The position numbers and the translations under genes were made by a program. Source: Acetobacterium fimetarium (GTDB lineage Bacteria; Bacillota; Clostridia; Eubacteriales; Eubacteriaceae). From it: a DNA stretch of 64,000 nucleotides. Below, one piece after another: positions 25,129 to 35,200 of the stretch; the stretch's first letter is position 1; every line of letters starts with the position of its first letter. The stretch covers positions 186,001 through 250,000 of the forward strand of contig NZ_WJBC01000001.1 of NCBI RefSeq assembly GCF_014284475.1. Reading direction: 5' to 3'. The notes beneath the pieces are model-generated. The model was not told the origin of the DNA. It worked only from the letters and a program-made list of their open reading frames with translations, and made no database searches.

Positions 25129-25926
25129 ATGACGATCATCAATCCCTATCTTCCCTTTCTTTCTGAAATCACCGCGGTCATCAAACATACCGACATCGAG
25201 TACACCTTCCGGATGACCTATCAGGGTGATGTGAAACCGGGCCAGTTTTTCGAAGTGTCGCTGCCAAAATTTGGTGAAGCGCCGATTTCCGTCAGCGGCA
25301 TCGGCGACGACACGGTGGATCTGACCATCCGCAAGGTCGGCAAGGTCACCGATGAAATCTTTGAAAACTACGTCGGCGATCATCTTTTTCTCCGGGGTCC
25401 CTACGGCAACGGCTTTGACATCGACAACTACAAAGGCCGGGAAATCCTGCTGGTGGCCGGTGGCACCGGTCTTTCGCCAGTCAAAGGCATTGTCGATTAT
25501 TTTTCCCAAAATCCCGCTGACGCCAACGGCTTTACCCTGCTGGTCGGCTTCAAATCGCCGGCAGATGTGCTCTTTAAAGACGATTTTACAACGTGGCAGA
25601 AAAACCTCAATGTAATCATGACGGTGGATACGGCGGACGACGGCTACTGCGGCAAACGCGGCATGGTCACCGAATATATCCCCAACATCCCGATCAAAAA
25701 CGTCAGCGATGCGGTTGGTATTGTGGTGGGACCGCCGATGATGATGAAATGCACCATCGCCGAGCTGCTCAAGGCGGGCTTCCGGGAAGAAAACCTGTGG
25801 ATCTCCCAGGAACGCAAAATGTGCTGCGGCATCGGAAAATGCGGCCACTGCAAAATCGACGACACCTACATCTGTCTGGACGGTCCGGTTTTCAATTACA
25901 CCAAGGGAAAATTTTTGAAGGATTAG
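25129..25926 (+). CDS. asrB: Anaerobic sulfite reductase subunit B
   Basis: A 265-residue FAD/NAD-binding subunit of the ferredoxin-reductase type. The flavin domain includes VKPGQFFEVSLPKFGEAPIS (about 34-53), and the NAD-binding domain begins EILLVAGGTGLSPVKGIVDY near 105. A C-terminal [2Fe-2S] cysteine cluster reads CCGIGKCGHCKIDDTYIC. It passes electrons from NADH through AsrA to AsrC. GGAGG precedes the start and overlaps the end of asrA; asrC follows after 10 bp. Confidence 0.95.
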   Translation: MTIINPYLPFLSEITAVIKHTDIEYTFRMTYQGDVKPGQFFEVSLPKFGEAPISVSGIGDDTVDLTIRKVGKVTDEIFENYVGDHLFLRGPYGNGFDIDNYKGREILLVAGGTGLSPVKGIVDYFSQNPADANGFTLLVGFKSPADVLFKDDFTTWQKNLNVIMTVDTADDGYCGKRGMVTEYIPNIPIKNVSDAVGIVVGPPMMMKCTIAELLKAGFREENLWISQERKMCCGIGKCGHCKIDDTYICLDGPVFNYTKGKFLKD

Positions 25927-25936
25927 GAGGAGAATC

Positions 25937-26905
25937 ATGTTAGATCTGAATACCAAGAAAATCAAGAAAAATGCCTATCGCGTCACTAAGGTCCGCGGCG
26001 AAACAGCATCGCGAATCCGCGTCCCCGGCGGACTGTTAACCGCCGATCTGCTGCCCCTGATCCAGCACATTGCCGAAACCTACGGCAACGGCAAGCTGCA
26101 TCTGACCACCCGTCAGGGCTTTGAAATCCCCGGTATTAAATATGAGGACATGGACGCGGTCAATACCCTGCTCCAGCCCATCATCGACAAACTGGAGATC
26201 AATCAGGAGATTCCCGGTAAAGGCTATACCGCTGCCGGCACCCGGAATGTCTCGGCCTGTATCGGCAGCAATGTCTGTCCGTTTGCCACCTACAACACCA
26301 CTGCTTTTGCCAAACGGATGGAGAAAGAGATCTTCCCCAACGATCTCCACTTCAAGGTGGCCTTCACCGGCTGTGCCAACGACTGCATCAAAACCCGGAT
26401 GCATGATTTCGGCATCATCGGCATGACTGAGCCGCAGTATGACAAGGACCGCTGCGTCAACTGCCAGGCCTGCGTCAAGGCCTGCAAAAAGAAATCGGTT
26501 GATGCCCTCTCGGTGGAAAACTTTCGGATTGTGCGCAACACTGAAAAATGCGTGGGCTGTGGGGAATGCGTGATCAACTGCCCCACCCGGGCGTGGACCA
26601 GAAGTCCGGAAACCTACTACCGGCTGGTGATCATGGGCCGCACCGGCAAACGGAACCCCCGTCTGGCCGAAGACTTCCTGGTCTGGGCCAATGCCGATGC
26701 CATCGTCCAGATCGTCACGAATACCTACAAATTTGTCGAGAACTATATTGACCGGACGGCTCCCGGCGGCAAGGAACACATCGGCTACATCATCGACCGA
26801 ACCGGTTTTGAGGAATACAAAAAATGGGCTCTGGAGGGTGTAAAACTGGATCAACGCACCATCGTCAAAAGCCCGGTTTACTGGGGCGGCATCCACTACG
26901 ATTGA
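25937..26905 (+). CDS. asrC: Anaerobic sulfite reductase subunit C (siroheme)
   Basis: A 322-residue catalytic subunit of the nitrite/sulfite reductase ferredoxin-like family. Substrate and siroheme segments are LHLTTRQGFEIPGI and ACIGSNVCPFATYN. The siroheme-[4Fe-4S] cysteines lie in CIGSNVC and TGCANDC. A ferredoxin insert carries two further clusters: CVNCQACVKACKK and CVGCGECVINCP. It performs the six-electron reduction of sulfite. The start follows AGGAGG. A strong terminator (26970-27019) closes the operon. Confidence 0.95.
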   Translation: MLDLNTKKIKKNAYRVTKVRGETASRIRVPGGLLTADLLPLIQHIAETYGNGKLHLTTRQGFEIPGIKYEDMDAVNTLLQPIIDKLEINQEIPGKGYTAAGTRNVSACIGSNVCPFATYNTTAFAKRMEKEIFPNDLHFKVAFTGCANDCIKTRMHDFGIIGMTEPQYDKDRCVNCQACVKACKKKSVDALSVENFRIVRNTEKCVGCGECVINCPTRAWTRSPETYYRLVIMGRTGKRNPRLAEDFLVWANADAIVQIVTNTYKFVENYIDRTAPGGKEHIGYIIDRTGFEEYKKWALEGVKLDQRTIVKSPVYWGGIHYD

Positions 26906-26969
26906 TTGGTTGCTCACTAAACGAGAAACCAAAAAACTGACCATCACCAAACCTGCTCAATAAATAACG

Positions 26970-27019
26970 GCGGCGTCAGTCGAATTGCGTACCCATGCAA
27001 TCCGGCTGACGCCGCTTTT
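26970..27019. terminator. Bidirectional terminator after asrC
   Basis: GCGGCGTCAG pairs with CTGACGCCGC, followed by TTTT on the plus strand. It is shared with the convergent ABC-F gene. Confidence 0.8.
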
Positions 27020-27045
27020 CTCTGTGCCGCTATCGGTTATGCTGA

Positions 27046-28578
27046 TCAGCCCTCGATGGCAATGATCGCATCGGCCCAGTCCTGGTAGAATCCGGCTTCA
27101 TGGGATACCAGGATCAGACCGCCGGTCCATCGGATCAGCTCCTCTTTCAGCACCTCCTTGGCATCCACATCGAGGTGGTTGGTGGGTTCATCCAGAATCA
27201 GAAAATTGGCTTTGATCAGCATCAGCAGGCAGATCTTGACTTTGGCCTGTTCCCCGCCGCTGAGACTGGATACCGGCTGGAGCATGCTTTTGGCCTTCAG
27301 ACCGCATTGGGCCAGATAGCGCCGGAGCTGGCTCTGGGTCAGCCGGGGATAGGCATCAGCCACGATCTGGATGGGTGTCAGGCTGGGGTCATCCCAATTG
27401 AGATCCTGCTCAAAATAGGCGATCTTGATGGTCTGTGCAAATTTGAATTTTCCGGAAAGTGCCGGAATTTTTTTGATCAGCGTTTTAAGCAGGGTGGATT
27501 TTCCGATGCCGTTGAATCCCGTGATGACAATTTTCTGGCCGGACTCGACTTTGAAATTAAGCTTGGCTAACAGCGGATAATCATAGCCGATTTCCAGATC
27601 CTTAACCGATAAGGACCGCTGGGTTGAAGTATGCTCGGCGGTGAAGCGGAAATTCGGTTTCGGGATCACCTCCGGCGATGCCAGCCGGTCGATCTTATCC
27701 AGTTGTTTCTGCCTGCTTTTGGCCATCGCTGCGGTGGATGCCCGAACCTTGTTTTTGGCGATATAGTCCTCGTATTTTTTGATCTCTTTCTTCTGGGCTT
27801 CAAATTCCCGGATATAGCTTTCCCGTCTCAATCCCTTCAATTCGATGAACTTGGTCATGTTGCCGTTGTACTTTTTGATGGTCGTGAATTCAATATCGCA
27901 GATACAGGTTGTCACCTTGTCCAGAAAACTGAAGTCATGGGAAATAACCATATAGGCCCCTTCATAGGTTTTAAGATAATCGGTCAGCCACGACACATGC
28001 TCCCGGTCCAGAAAGTTGGTCGGCTCATCCAGCAGCAGCACGTCGGGTTCCTCGAGCAGCAGTTTGGCCAGAATTACCTTGGCCCGCTGGCCCCCGCTGA
28101 GGTTTTCAAGCATGCTGTCCATTCCCAGGGCGGTGATCCCCAGGCCGTCGGCAATCTTCAGAATCCGGCTTTCCAGTTCGTAAAAGCCGGAATTCTCCAG
28201 TAAGCTCTGAAGATCCGCGGCTCGTTTGAGCACTTTTTCGCTGCAGTCCGTCGCCATCTTCTCGTAGATCTCAGTCAGCCGGGCTTCCGTCTGGTAGAGT
28301 TCGGAAAAGGCGGTTTTCAGATAGTCAAACACATTCACTTCCCGGTCGATTTTGGCATGCTGATCCAGATACCCGATCTTGATGCCTTTCTGCCACCTGA
28401 TCTCCCCGGCATCGGGAATGATCTCGCCCGTCAACGTGTTCAGCAGCGTCGTCTTCCCCGTCCCGTTTCGTCCCACAATGCCCATATGCTCCCCTTTGAA
28501 CAGCTCAAACGAAGCATTCTGATACAGTGTTTTCTCACCAAATCCATGTGTTAAATTTATTACATCCAGTAATCCCAT
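27046..28578 (-). CDS. ABC-F family ATPase
   Basis: A 510-residue protein with two ABC nucleotide-binding domains and no membrane segment. Domain 1: Walker A GRNGTGKTT (about 36), signature LSGGQRAKV, Walker B LLLDEPTNFLD. Domain 2: GFNGIGKST, LSGGEQAKV, LILDEPTNHLD. Between them lies the charged linker typical of ABC-F proteins (EFEAQKKEIKKYEDYIAKNK), which reaches the ribosome. Members act as translation factors or protect ribosomes from antibiotics; which applies here cannot be told. The start follows AGGAG. A family A repeat lies just upstream. Confidence 0.92.
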   Translation of the reverse strand: MGLLDVINLTHGFGEKTLYQNASFELFKGEHMGIVGRNGTGKTTLLNTLTGEIIPDAGEIRWQKGIKIGYLDQHAKIDREVNVFDYLKTAFSELYQTEARLTEIYEKMATDCSEKVLKRAADLQSLLENSGFYELESRILKIADGLGITALGMDSMLENLSGGQRAKVILAKLLLEEPDVLLLDEPTNFLDREHVSWLTDYLKTYEGAYMVISHDFSFLDKVTTCICDIEFTTIKKYNGNMTKFIELKGLRRESYIREFEAQKKEIKKYEDYIAKNKVRASTAAMAKSRQKQLDKIDRLASPEVIPKPNFRFTAEHTSTQRSLSVKDLEIGYDYPLLAKLNFKVESGQKIVITGFNGIGKSTLLKTLIKKIPALSGKFKFAQTIKIAYFEQDLNWDDPSLTPIQIVADAYPRLTQSQLRRYLAQCGLKAKSMLQPVSSLSGGEQAKVKICLLMLIKANFLILDEPTNHLDVDAKEVLKEELIRWTGGLILVSHEAGFYQDWADAIIAIEG

Positions 28579-28630
28579 TTTTTTCTCCTGTAGTTTGTAT
28601 TTTTCGAACCTTGCGATTCGCTAATAGTAG

Positions 28631-28757
28631 AACAATCGTTGCTTTGATGTCGGTTTGTGCAACCAATTGGGTAACGTGTAGGCGAACAGTCCTTTGACTG
28701 TCCGCCGTACAGTGTAACAATTGGTTCGCGCGAAACCGGCGGCGAAGCTCACAAACG
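28631..28757. repeat. Family A palindromic repeat, copy 4 (reverse orientation)
   Basis: CTTTGATGTCGGTTTGTGC, then AACCAATTGGGTAACGTG, GTAGGCGAACAGTC, loop, GACTGTCCGCCGTAC, GTAACAATTGGTTCGCGCG, AAACCGGC, GCGAAGCTCAC. It is very close to copy 2. Confidence 0.85.
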
Positions 28758-28783
28758 TCATTTCTATGCGTTTTTTTTTGCAA

Positions 28784-28856
28784 AATAAAAAACAGAGAGC
28801 CGTTTATACTGACTCTCTGTCATTATAAAAGGCCATAACAACATTGCGTTATGGCC
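28784..28856 (-). terminator. Two hairpins, the first a minus-strand terminator
   Basis: On the minus strand CAGAGAGTCAGTATAAACGGCTCTCTG is followed by TTTTTTATTTT, a good intrinsic terminator. Beside it GGCCATAAC and GTTATGGCC (28831-28856) form a perfect 9 bp stem. No coding gene reads into them closely; the nearest upstream minus-strand gene ends at 29159. Confidence 0.65.
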
Positions 28857-29158
28857 ACTAAACAGTCTTCTATCACGACTCGGTTCAGGCGTACTAAAAC
28901 AAGCATAGCTAAGCTACACTAAAATTCGTCTGGACCGATGAGCATTAAAGTTTGTGTTTATCATTAGGCTCGCTGCAATGTCTCATCGACACTCTCATTA
29001 CAGGAGCTTTTTCAATGGTTAAAATCATTCTGTTACACCTACCTGAAAGACAGTTTATCAAATCCATCAGGAATTGTCAACAGGCGAAGCAAACTAAAGC
29101 TGCTTTGCTGTTGGTTCGCGCGAAACCGGCAACGAATCTCACGGTCGTTCAGCATGCC
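28857..29158. other. 300 bp non-coding stretch with a family A arm relic
   Basis: No gene recognised. It contains a deleted family A unit at 29096-29144: outer arms without the central palindrome. With the two hairpins to its left, the remainder (28857-29095) could be a small RNA transcribed leftwards or the end of a lost element; I could not assign it. Confidence 0.35.
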
Positions 29159-31837
29159 CTATTTGAACAATGCAAAGCCGTTTTTTTCGATCTCGTCTTT
29201 GGATAAAGGCTTATAATAGTAATACCCCTGAATTTCATCACAGTCCTCATCTTGCAAAAAGCCTAGCTGGATTTCGGTCTCCACCCCTTCGGCGATGACC
29301 TTGAGCCCCAGCTTTTTGGCCAGATGGATCATGACCTCGATGATGGATTCGTCCTTGGGGTTCACGGCGATCCCCTGGATGAACTGCATGTCGATTTTAA
29401 TTCGATCCACCGGCAGATCCTTGAGCCGGCTCAGGGACGAAAACTCGGTGCCGAAGTCATCAATGCTGATGCTCACGCCCATGTCTTTGAGCTTGTGCAG
29501 GCAATTGGCAATATCACCGGACTCCTTCATAGCGATGCTTTCAGTGATTTCCAGTTCCAGATAGCGCGGCTCAAGTCCCGTTTCCGCCAGACAGTTTCTG
29601 ACGATGGCCTCCAGATCATCGCTCCGAAACTGCTCCACCGACAGATTGACCGCCATCTGCACTGGCTCAAGTCCCGCATCCTGCCAGGCTTTGTTCTGGG
29701 CGCAGGCAGTCATCAGCACCCATTCCCCGATGCTGTTGATCAGGCCGGTTTTCTCCGCAATCGGGATGAATTCCGACGGCGCAATGGTGCCCAGCTTCTG
29801 GTGATTCCAGCGCAGCAGCGCCTCAAATCCGACAATCTCCTGACTATTCGCACTGACCTGTGGCTGATAGTGCAGAAACAGCTCGTTTTTCTCCAGCGCC
29901 CGGTACAGGCTATTGGTCATGTACATTTTTTCGACCAGGCTCTGTTTCATTTCCTCCGAACAGAAAACAAGCTGGCCTTTACCGTTATTTTTGGCTTCAT
30001 ACATGGCCAGATCCGCATTCCTGATCAGCATGCTGCCGGTTTCCCCGTCGTCCGGGTAAATCGCAATCCCACAGCTCCCATTGACAAACACTTCCTGATC
30101 CGCCATGATCACCGGCGGCAGAAAGACCGCAAGGATTTTTTTCGCAATTTCCTCGAGGTCCTCCCGCCGGGACAGCTGAGGCACCATGACCAGAAACTCA
30201 TCGCCGCCGAAGCGCGCCACAGTATCGTACTTCCGCACACAGCCCGAAAGACGCTTCGCGATGCACTGGAGCAGATGATCGCCCCAGTTGTGCCCGAGGG
30301 TATCGTTGACCTCCTTGAAGCCGTCGAGATCGATGAAGATCACCCCCAGAAACTTCTGGTTTCGTTTGGCCAGGGCCATTGCCTTCTCCAGCCGATTGTT
30401 AAACAGAATCCGGTTTGGCAAGCCGGTCAGAGTATCGAAATAGGCCAGATTGCTGATTTCCTTTTCGGTTTCCACCTTTTTTATGGCATCCGAGATGACG
30501 TTGGCCAGCACCCGCAGCAGTTCGAGATCGTCCATTCGCCACGGTCTTCGGATCCGGATCTGATCGAATCCGAGAAATCCGATGATGCGATCGCTGCCGA
30601 GAATCGGCACCTGAATCACCGAGCGGGTGTTCAGACTTTTCATCAGTTTCTGTTCGGCGGCCGCTTCCGGCGGCATCTTGTCGGTTGACGGCACGTAGAT
30701 GATATGATTGTCACGGACCAGCTTTGTGCTCCAAGGCAGCGCGGGATAGGGACCTTCCGGTCTTTTTTCAACCAGCGATTTGTTCAGCCCGATGGTTTCG
30801 CGCAACCATTCGTTGGTGAAATTCACGGTCTTCAGATCGTCGGAAAACAGGCCGATGAAGGCTCGGTCGGCGTTGATCATGCTGCCGCTTGTTTTGAGCA
30901 GCTCCCATACCTTTTCATAGTAATTTGTTCCGTTGACGGTGACGAAATGGGTGGTGATGTCTGAGAACATCTTCTGGAATTCCACCTGCTGGTCGGTCTG
31001 TCTGAGCCGTTCAATATAGGCTTTATTGATGAAGGCCGCCAGCACAATGGTGATGGCATATAGCACCAGTCTGACAAAATAATCCAGGGTGCCGACATGG
31101 GCGGAGTAGTCGTTGACCGTCAGCCACAGCACCATGCCCGATACCATCGTCACTGTCGAAATTACCCAGAACATTTTAATGCGCTTGAAAATGATCGTGA
31201 TCATCAGATAAACCAGCGGCGCAGTCCACAGAATATTGCTCATGCGCAGGTCGACAAACAGAAACAGCGTGTAGGGAATCGAAACGGCAATCACCCCGGT
31301 CAGAATCCGGTCCTTTGCCAGCGTCGACAAACCGGACAGAGTCAGACCAAACATGATGATGCCCATGATGACAAAGGCCGTGCTGTGGATCATGTCGAGC
31401 CAGAGCGTGGACGGATAAAAAAAGCATTTGCACAGATTCATGATGCTGACGCTGGCATAAACCGCTGCGATGTAGCGGATGAAGGAGGTGTGGGTCCGCG
31501 CGCTCAGAATATCGGACACGCTCCAGGTCTCCCCCGAATATGCGGCGGCAAAGAGTTGCCGTTGCCAGATGAAAGCAGCCGCGATCAGAAGCGGAATCAG
31601 CATGCCGGTCGTGATAAACCCGAGCGTAACCAGCCGCTGCCAGATGAGCGGATCAGCCGTATCAACCCGTGCCGAGGCGACAGCAAACGCCAAGGCCAGA
31701 ACCGCCAGGCCGATGCAGACACCAGAAAAGAGCTGATTGCGGACAGCCTTTCGGTTATGCATCAGGTAGACGACGCCCAGAAAAGCATCGAGCATAAACG
31801 TGATATAAAAGATAATGGAGATGATTTCCTGCGGCAT
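29159..31837 (-). CDS. Membrane GGDEF-EAL sensor with GAF domain (shorter paralogue)
   Basis: An 892-residue protein. Residues 1-280 hold about eight hydrophobic helices. A GAF-like domain follows (about 300-440, WSTKLVRDNHIIYVPSTD), then GGDEF (RKYDTVARFGGDEF, with I-site RKYD intact) and EAL. The EAL residues for metal binding and catalysis are present: FEALLRWNH, AVNLSVEQF, LELEITES, IDDFGTEFSSL, KIDMQF, VIAEGVET. Either or both activities of c-di-GMP turnover may work. The start is ATG 31837 behind GGAGG; the frame is open further upstream into the next gene. It is paralogous to the next gene but its first membrane block is ~180 residues shorter. Confidence 0.9.
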   Translation of the reverse strand: MPQEIISIIFYITFMLDAFLGVVYLMHNRKAVRNQLFSGVCIGLAVLALAFAVASARVDTADPLIWQRLVTLGFITTGMLIPLLIAAAFIWQRQLFAAAYSGETWSVSDILSARTHTSFIRYIAAVYASVSIMNLCKCFFYPSTLWLDMIHSTAFVIMGIIMFGLTLSGLSTLAKDRILTGVIAVSIPYTLFLFVDLRMSNILWTAPLVYLMITIIFKRIKMFWVISTVTMVSGMVLWLTVNDYSAHVGTLDYFVRLVLYAITIVLAAFINKAYIERLRQTDQQVEFQKMFSDITTHFVTVNGTNYYEKVWELLKTSGSMINADRAFIGLFSDDLKTVNFTNEWLRETIGLNKSLVEKRPEGPYPALPWSTKLVRDNHIIYVPSTDKMPPEAAAEQKLMKSLNTRSVIQVPILGSDRIIGFLGFDQIRIRRPWRMDDLELLRVLANVISDAIKKVETEKEISNLAYFDTLTGLPNRILFNNRLEKAMALAKRNQKFLGVIFIDLDGFKEVNDTLGHNWGDHLLQCIAKRLSGCVRKYDTVARFGGDEFLVMVPQLSRREDLEEIAKKILAVFLPPVIMADQEVFVNGSCGIAIYPDDGETGSMLIRNADLAMYEAKNNGKGQLVFCSEEMKQSLVEKMYMTNSLYRALEKNELFLHYQPQVSANSQEIVGFEALLRWNHQKLGTIAPSEFIPIAEKTGLINSIGEWVLMTACAQNKAWQDAGLEPVQMAVNLSVEQFRSDDLEAIVRNCLAETGLEPRYLELEITESIAMKESGDIANCLHKLKDMGVSISIDDFGTEFSSLSRLKDLPVDRIKIDMQFIQGIAVNPKDESIIEVMIHLAKKLGLKVIAEGVETEIQLGFLQDEDCDEIQGYYYYKPLSKDEIEKNGFALFK

Positions 31838-31874
31838 GTTTGGTCCTCCTTCCCGGCAGAATTTGCTGCGGCTT

Positions 31875-34800
31875 TCAGTCTTTGGCCAAATCCGGTGTCG
31901 AAATGTTGTAAATATCGCATTCGATCTGATCTTTGGACAGCGGCCGGTAATAGTAATAGCCCTGAATTTCGTCACAGGCTTCGTCTCTCAGAAAGACCAG
32001 CTGGACTTCCGTCTCCACCCCTTCGGCGATGACCTTGAGCCCCAGTTTTTTCGCCAAATGGATCATCACCGCGATGATCGATTCATCCTTGCTGTTCTGG
32101 CTGATTCCCTGAATAAAGGCCATATCGATTTTAAGCCGATCCACCGGCAGATCCTTGAGACGGCCCAGTGACGAAAATTCGGTCCCGAAATCGTCAATGC
32201 TGATTTCCACCCCCAGGGACTTCAGCCGGTGGAGGCAGGGGATCACGTCATCGGACTCCCGCATGGCGATGTTTTCGGTGATTTCCAGTTCCAGATACCG
32301 CGGTTCCAGCCCGGACTGCTTCAGGCTTGCTCTGACGATGGCTTCCAGGTTGTTGCTCCGAAACTGTTCCAGCGACAGATTGACCGCCATTTTCACCGGC
32401 GTGAAGCCCTTGTCCTGCCAGGCCTTGTTCTGAACGCAGGCGGTCAACAGTACCCATTCGCCGATGCTGTTGATCAGGCCGGTCTCCTCCGCGATGGGAA
32501 TGAATACCGCCGGCGAAATGGGCCCCAGTTCCCCGTGATTCCAGCGCAGCAGTGCTTCAAATCCGACGATCGCCTGGCTTTCAGCACTGACCTGGGGCTG
32601 ATAATGCAGCGTCAGCTCATGCTTTTCCAGCGCCCGATAGAGGCTGCTGGTGAGCATCATTTTCTCCTGCACGTCCTTTTTCATTTTTCCCGAACAGAAA
32701 ACGACCTGGCCTTTACCGTTTTTCTTGGCTTCGTACATCGCGATATCGGCGCTTTTCGTCAGCGATTTCACGCTGTCCCCGTCATCCGGGAAGACGGCAA
32801 CCCCACAGCTTGCGTTCATATGAAATTCCTGTTCGCCGATGATGACCGGCTGTTTGAATATCCCCATGATTTTTTTGGCAACATCCTCCAGATCACTTTT
32901 CCGGGCCAGCTCGGGAACCATGATCAGAAACTCATCGCCGCCGAAACGCGCCACCGTATCGTATTTACGGATACAGGCCGCCAGCCGCTTCCCGATGCTG
33001 TTGAGCAGATAATCACCCCAGTCGTGGCCCATCGTGTCATTGACTTCCTTAAAGCCATCCAGGTCCAGGAAAATGACCCCCAGCCCGTTTCCGCTTCGTC
33101 TTGCCAGTTCGATGGCCTGCTCCAGGCGGTTATTGAACAGCACCCGGTTGGGTAGATTTGTGAGGGTATCGTAGTAGGCGAGGTCGTTCATTTCCTTTTC
33201 ATTGTCGACCTTGGCGATAGCGTCCGCCAGAATGTTGGACAGCACCCTGAGGGTTTCGAAATCTTCGGTTCGCCAGAATGCGTCTTTACCGATCCGGTCG
33301 AATTCGATGAAGCCGATCACGCAGTCTTTGCTGCGAATCGGAATCAAAACCATGGACTGGAGGCCCAGGCTTTCGAGGATTTGTCTTTCATCTTCAGCTT
33401 CCGGCGGCAGCTGATCGATGGCGGGCAGATAGACGATCTTGTTATCAAAGAGCTGTTTTCTGCTCCACTGCGGCACCGGCTGGCGTTTTTTTTCATTTTC
33501 CTGATCACCGGGCGCTTTCGTTTCGCCCCATTGATGGGTAAAGCAGACGGTCTGAAAGTTCTCGGAAAACATGCCCACTGCCGCCCGGTCAGCCTGAATG
33601 AATGCACCGCAACGGTTGAGGAGATTCTCAACCTTGTCGTCAAAATCGAAACGGGTCATGGTCACAAAATCCGTTGATATTTCGGCAATCATCTGCTGAA
33701 AATCCCGCTGTCTCCTGTTTTCGACCAGTCTGGAAAAATAAATATTCGTGATGATGGCGGTCAGGCTGATGCCGATCACGTAGAACATTAGCCGCAGCAC
33801 ATACGTCTGTGATCCGATCATCACATTGAATCGGGGGATTCGCAGCCATAATAGGAAACCCATCAGAAAACTGAGTGCCGCTACCAAAAAAAAGATGCGC
33901 CGATCATTGAATATGACCGTTATCATAATGATAAATATCGGCACCGGCCAGATGATGTTGCTGTACGGTCCGTCAAAATAAACGAGCATAACCACTGGCA
34001 GAATCAGCAGCAGCAGCAACGCCAGCAGCCGCTGCTGTTGCCTGACCGACTCGACCAGATAGGGGATGAGCATCATCAGGACGCTCATCAGCACCAGCGC
34101 AAAACTAAACGGGATGCCGGTTTCCCGGGCACCTGAAAGAAGTACCCCCAGATAGAAATTGACCAGCCCGCCGCCGGCAAGGATGATGCTGACATAACGA
34201 AAAAGCTTTGTCCGGCTGTCTTCACTGAGAATGACGCCTTCGGAGCACGCGCTGTTTCTGGCCTCGGTGCGCATCGAACCGAACTGATGAATAATGAAGT
34301 AGGACGCTGACGCCGGCAGCAGCGCGAGCAGCGGCCCCAGGGAAGGCAGTTGCTGGTTCAGGAAATGGTAGACCAGAATATCCGTAAACGTTCCCACCAG
34401 CAGAGCCGCACTGGCTGAAATAATCAGAATCAGCCCCTTCTTTTTGTCAATCGGATTTTCGGTCCGGCGCAGCCACCTGACCACCAGATAGAAAGCCGTC
34501 AGTGAAAAGCTCAGATAGTAGCCGTAGAACAGCAGTTCCCAGAAATTGCCGACCGGCATCACGATCCATCCGGTCACGGCATGCGTCATCCTGATCTGCC
34601 CACTGGCAGTCTGACTGACGAGCCCAAAAATGATCACATTGACGACGGCCGGGATGTAGAGCGCCGGCAGGATCAACGACTTTTTCCCGGCCCAGTTCCG
34701 GTCGGTCTCGGTGAGAACGATCACGAAATGAAGGACAACACCGTACACCACGCCCCAGCCCAGGACCGAGATTCTTCGCCAGAGCAGCGCTTCAGCAACT

Positions 34801-34979
34801 GTTTCAGCCGAATTGGACACGGCAAAGGTAAAGCTCCAGATGACGCCGCAAAGACAGAGCAGGGCAAACAGACGGTTGAGTCGCTCATCTTTGTTCAGCG
34901 TCAGGCCATAGGCGCCGAACATGGCATAAATGACAAACGCGATATAGAATGCCAGCGAAATCAGGTTTTGCATTGTCAT
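31875..34979 (-). CDS. Membrane GGDEF-EAL sensor with GAF domain (longer paralogue)
   Basis: A 1034-residue paralogue of the next gene on the strand. The N-terminal 250 residues form a seven-helix block like those of 7TM-type signalling proteins, then a second membrane block (about 260-420), GAF, GGDEF (RKYDTVARFGGDEF, I-site present) and EAL (FEALLRWNH ... IDDFGTEFSSL ... VIAEGVET). All key residues for both reactions look intact, so the net direction of c-di-GMP change depends on the sensor input. The start is ATG 34979 right after GGAGG. A promoter lies at 35201-35229. It is separated from the shorter paralogue by 37 bp, so the pair is probably co-transcribed. Confidence 0.9.
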   Translation of the reverse strand: MTMQNLISLAFYIAFVIYAMFGAYGLTLNKDERLNRLFALLCLCGVIWSFTFAVSNSAETVAEALLWRRISVLGWGVVYGVVLHFVIVLTETDRNWAGKKSLILPALYIPAVVNVIIFGLVSQTASGQIRMTHAVTGWIVMPVGNFWELLFYGYYLSFSLTAFYLVVRWLRRTENPIDKKKGLILIISASAALLVGTFTDILVYHFLNQQLPSLGPLLALLPASASYFIIHQFGSMRTEARNSACSEGVILSEDSRTKLFRYVSIILAGGGLVNFYLGVLLSGARETGIPFSFALVLMSVLMMLIPYLVESVRQQQRLLALLLLLILPVVMLVYFDGPYSNIIWPVPIFIIMITVIFNDRRIFFLVAALSFLMGFLLWLRIPRFNVMIGSQTYVLRLMFYVIGISLTAIITNIYFSRLVENRRQRDFQQMIAEISTDFVTMTRFDFDDKVENLLNRCGAFIQADRAAVGMFSENFQTVCFTHQWGETKAPGDQENEKKRQPVPQWSRKQLFDNKIVYLPAIDQLPPEAEDERQILESLGLQSMVLIPIRSKDCVIGFIEFDRIGKDAFWRTEDFETLRVLSNILADAIAKVDNEKEMNDLAYYDTLTNLPNRVLFNNRLEQAIELARRSGNGLGVIFLDLDGFKEVNDTMGHDWGDYLLNSIGKRLAACIRKYDTVARFGGDEFLIMVPELARKSDLEDVAKKIMGIFKQPVIIGEQEFHMNASCGVAVFPDDGDSVKSLTKSADIAMYEAKKNGKGQVVFCSGKMKKDVQEKMMLTSSLYRALEKHELTLHYQPQVSAESQAIVGFEALLRWNHGELGPISPAVFIPIAEETGLINSIGEWVLLTACVQNKAWQDKGFTPVKMAVNLSLEQFRSNNLEAIVRASLKQSGLEPRYLELEITENIAMRESDDVIPCLHRLKSLGVEISIDDFGTEFSSLGRLKDLPVDRLKIDMAFIQGISQNSKDESIIAVMIHLAKKLGLKVIAEGVETEVQLVFLRDEACDEIQGYYYYRPLSKDQIECDIYNISTPDLAKD

Positions 34980-35200
34980 TTGTCCTCCTTCTGTAAAATA
35001 ATTACCGATTAAATAATCGGCAATTGTCAGACTAACTTGAACAGCATTGTCGAAAATCAGGAAAAAAGAACGAATCAAAGCCAATGAATGAGGCTGGTAA
35101 TTCCTTCTTTATGTCATCCAGTTTAAACTTATATATTTCAAGCCATTTATCATGTTGTGAAGCCGCTTTTGAAGGGTATCTTTTAGACGATTATAGTTTC

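Noticed and set aside
28952-29206. 84-codon frame in the gap after the ABC-F gene
   Set aside because: No ribosome site, no family resemblance, and it runs through a repeat relic into the end of the GGDEF-EAL gene.
29324-30688. 454-codon plus-strand frame over a GGDEF-EAL gene
   Set aside because: Antisense to conserved catalytic motifs; no ribosome site or recognisable domain.
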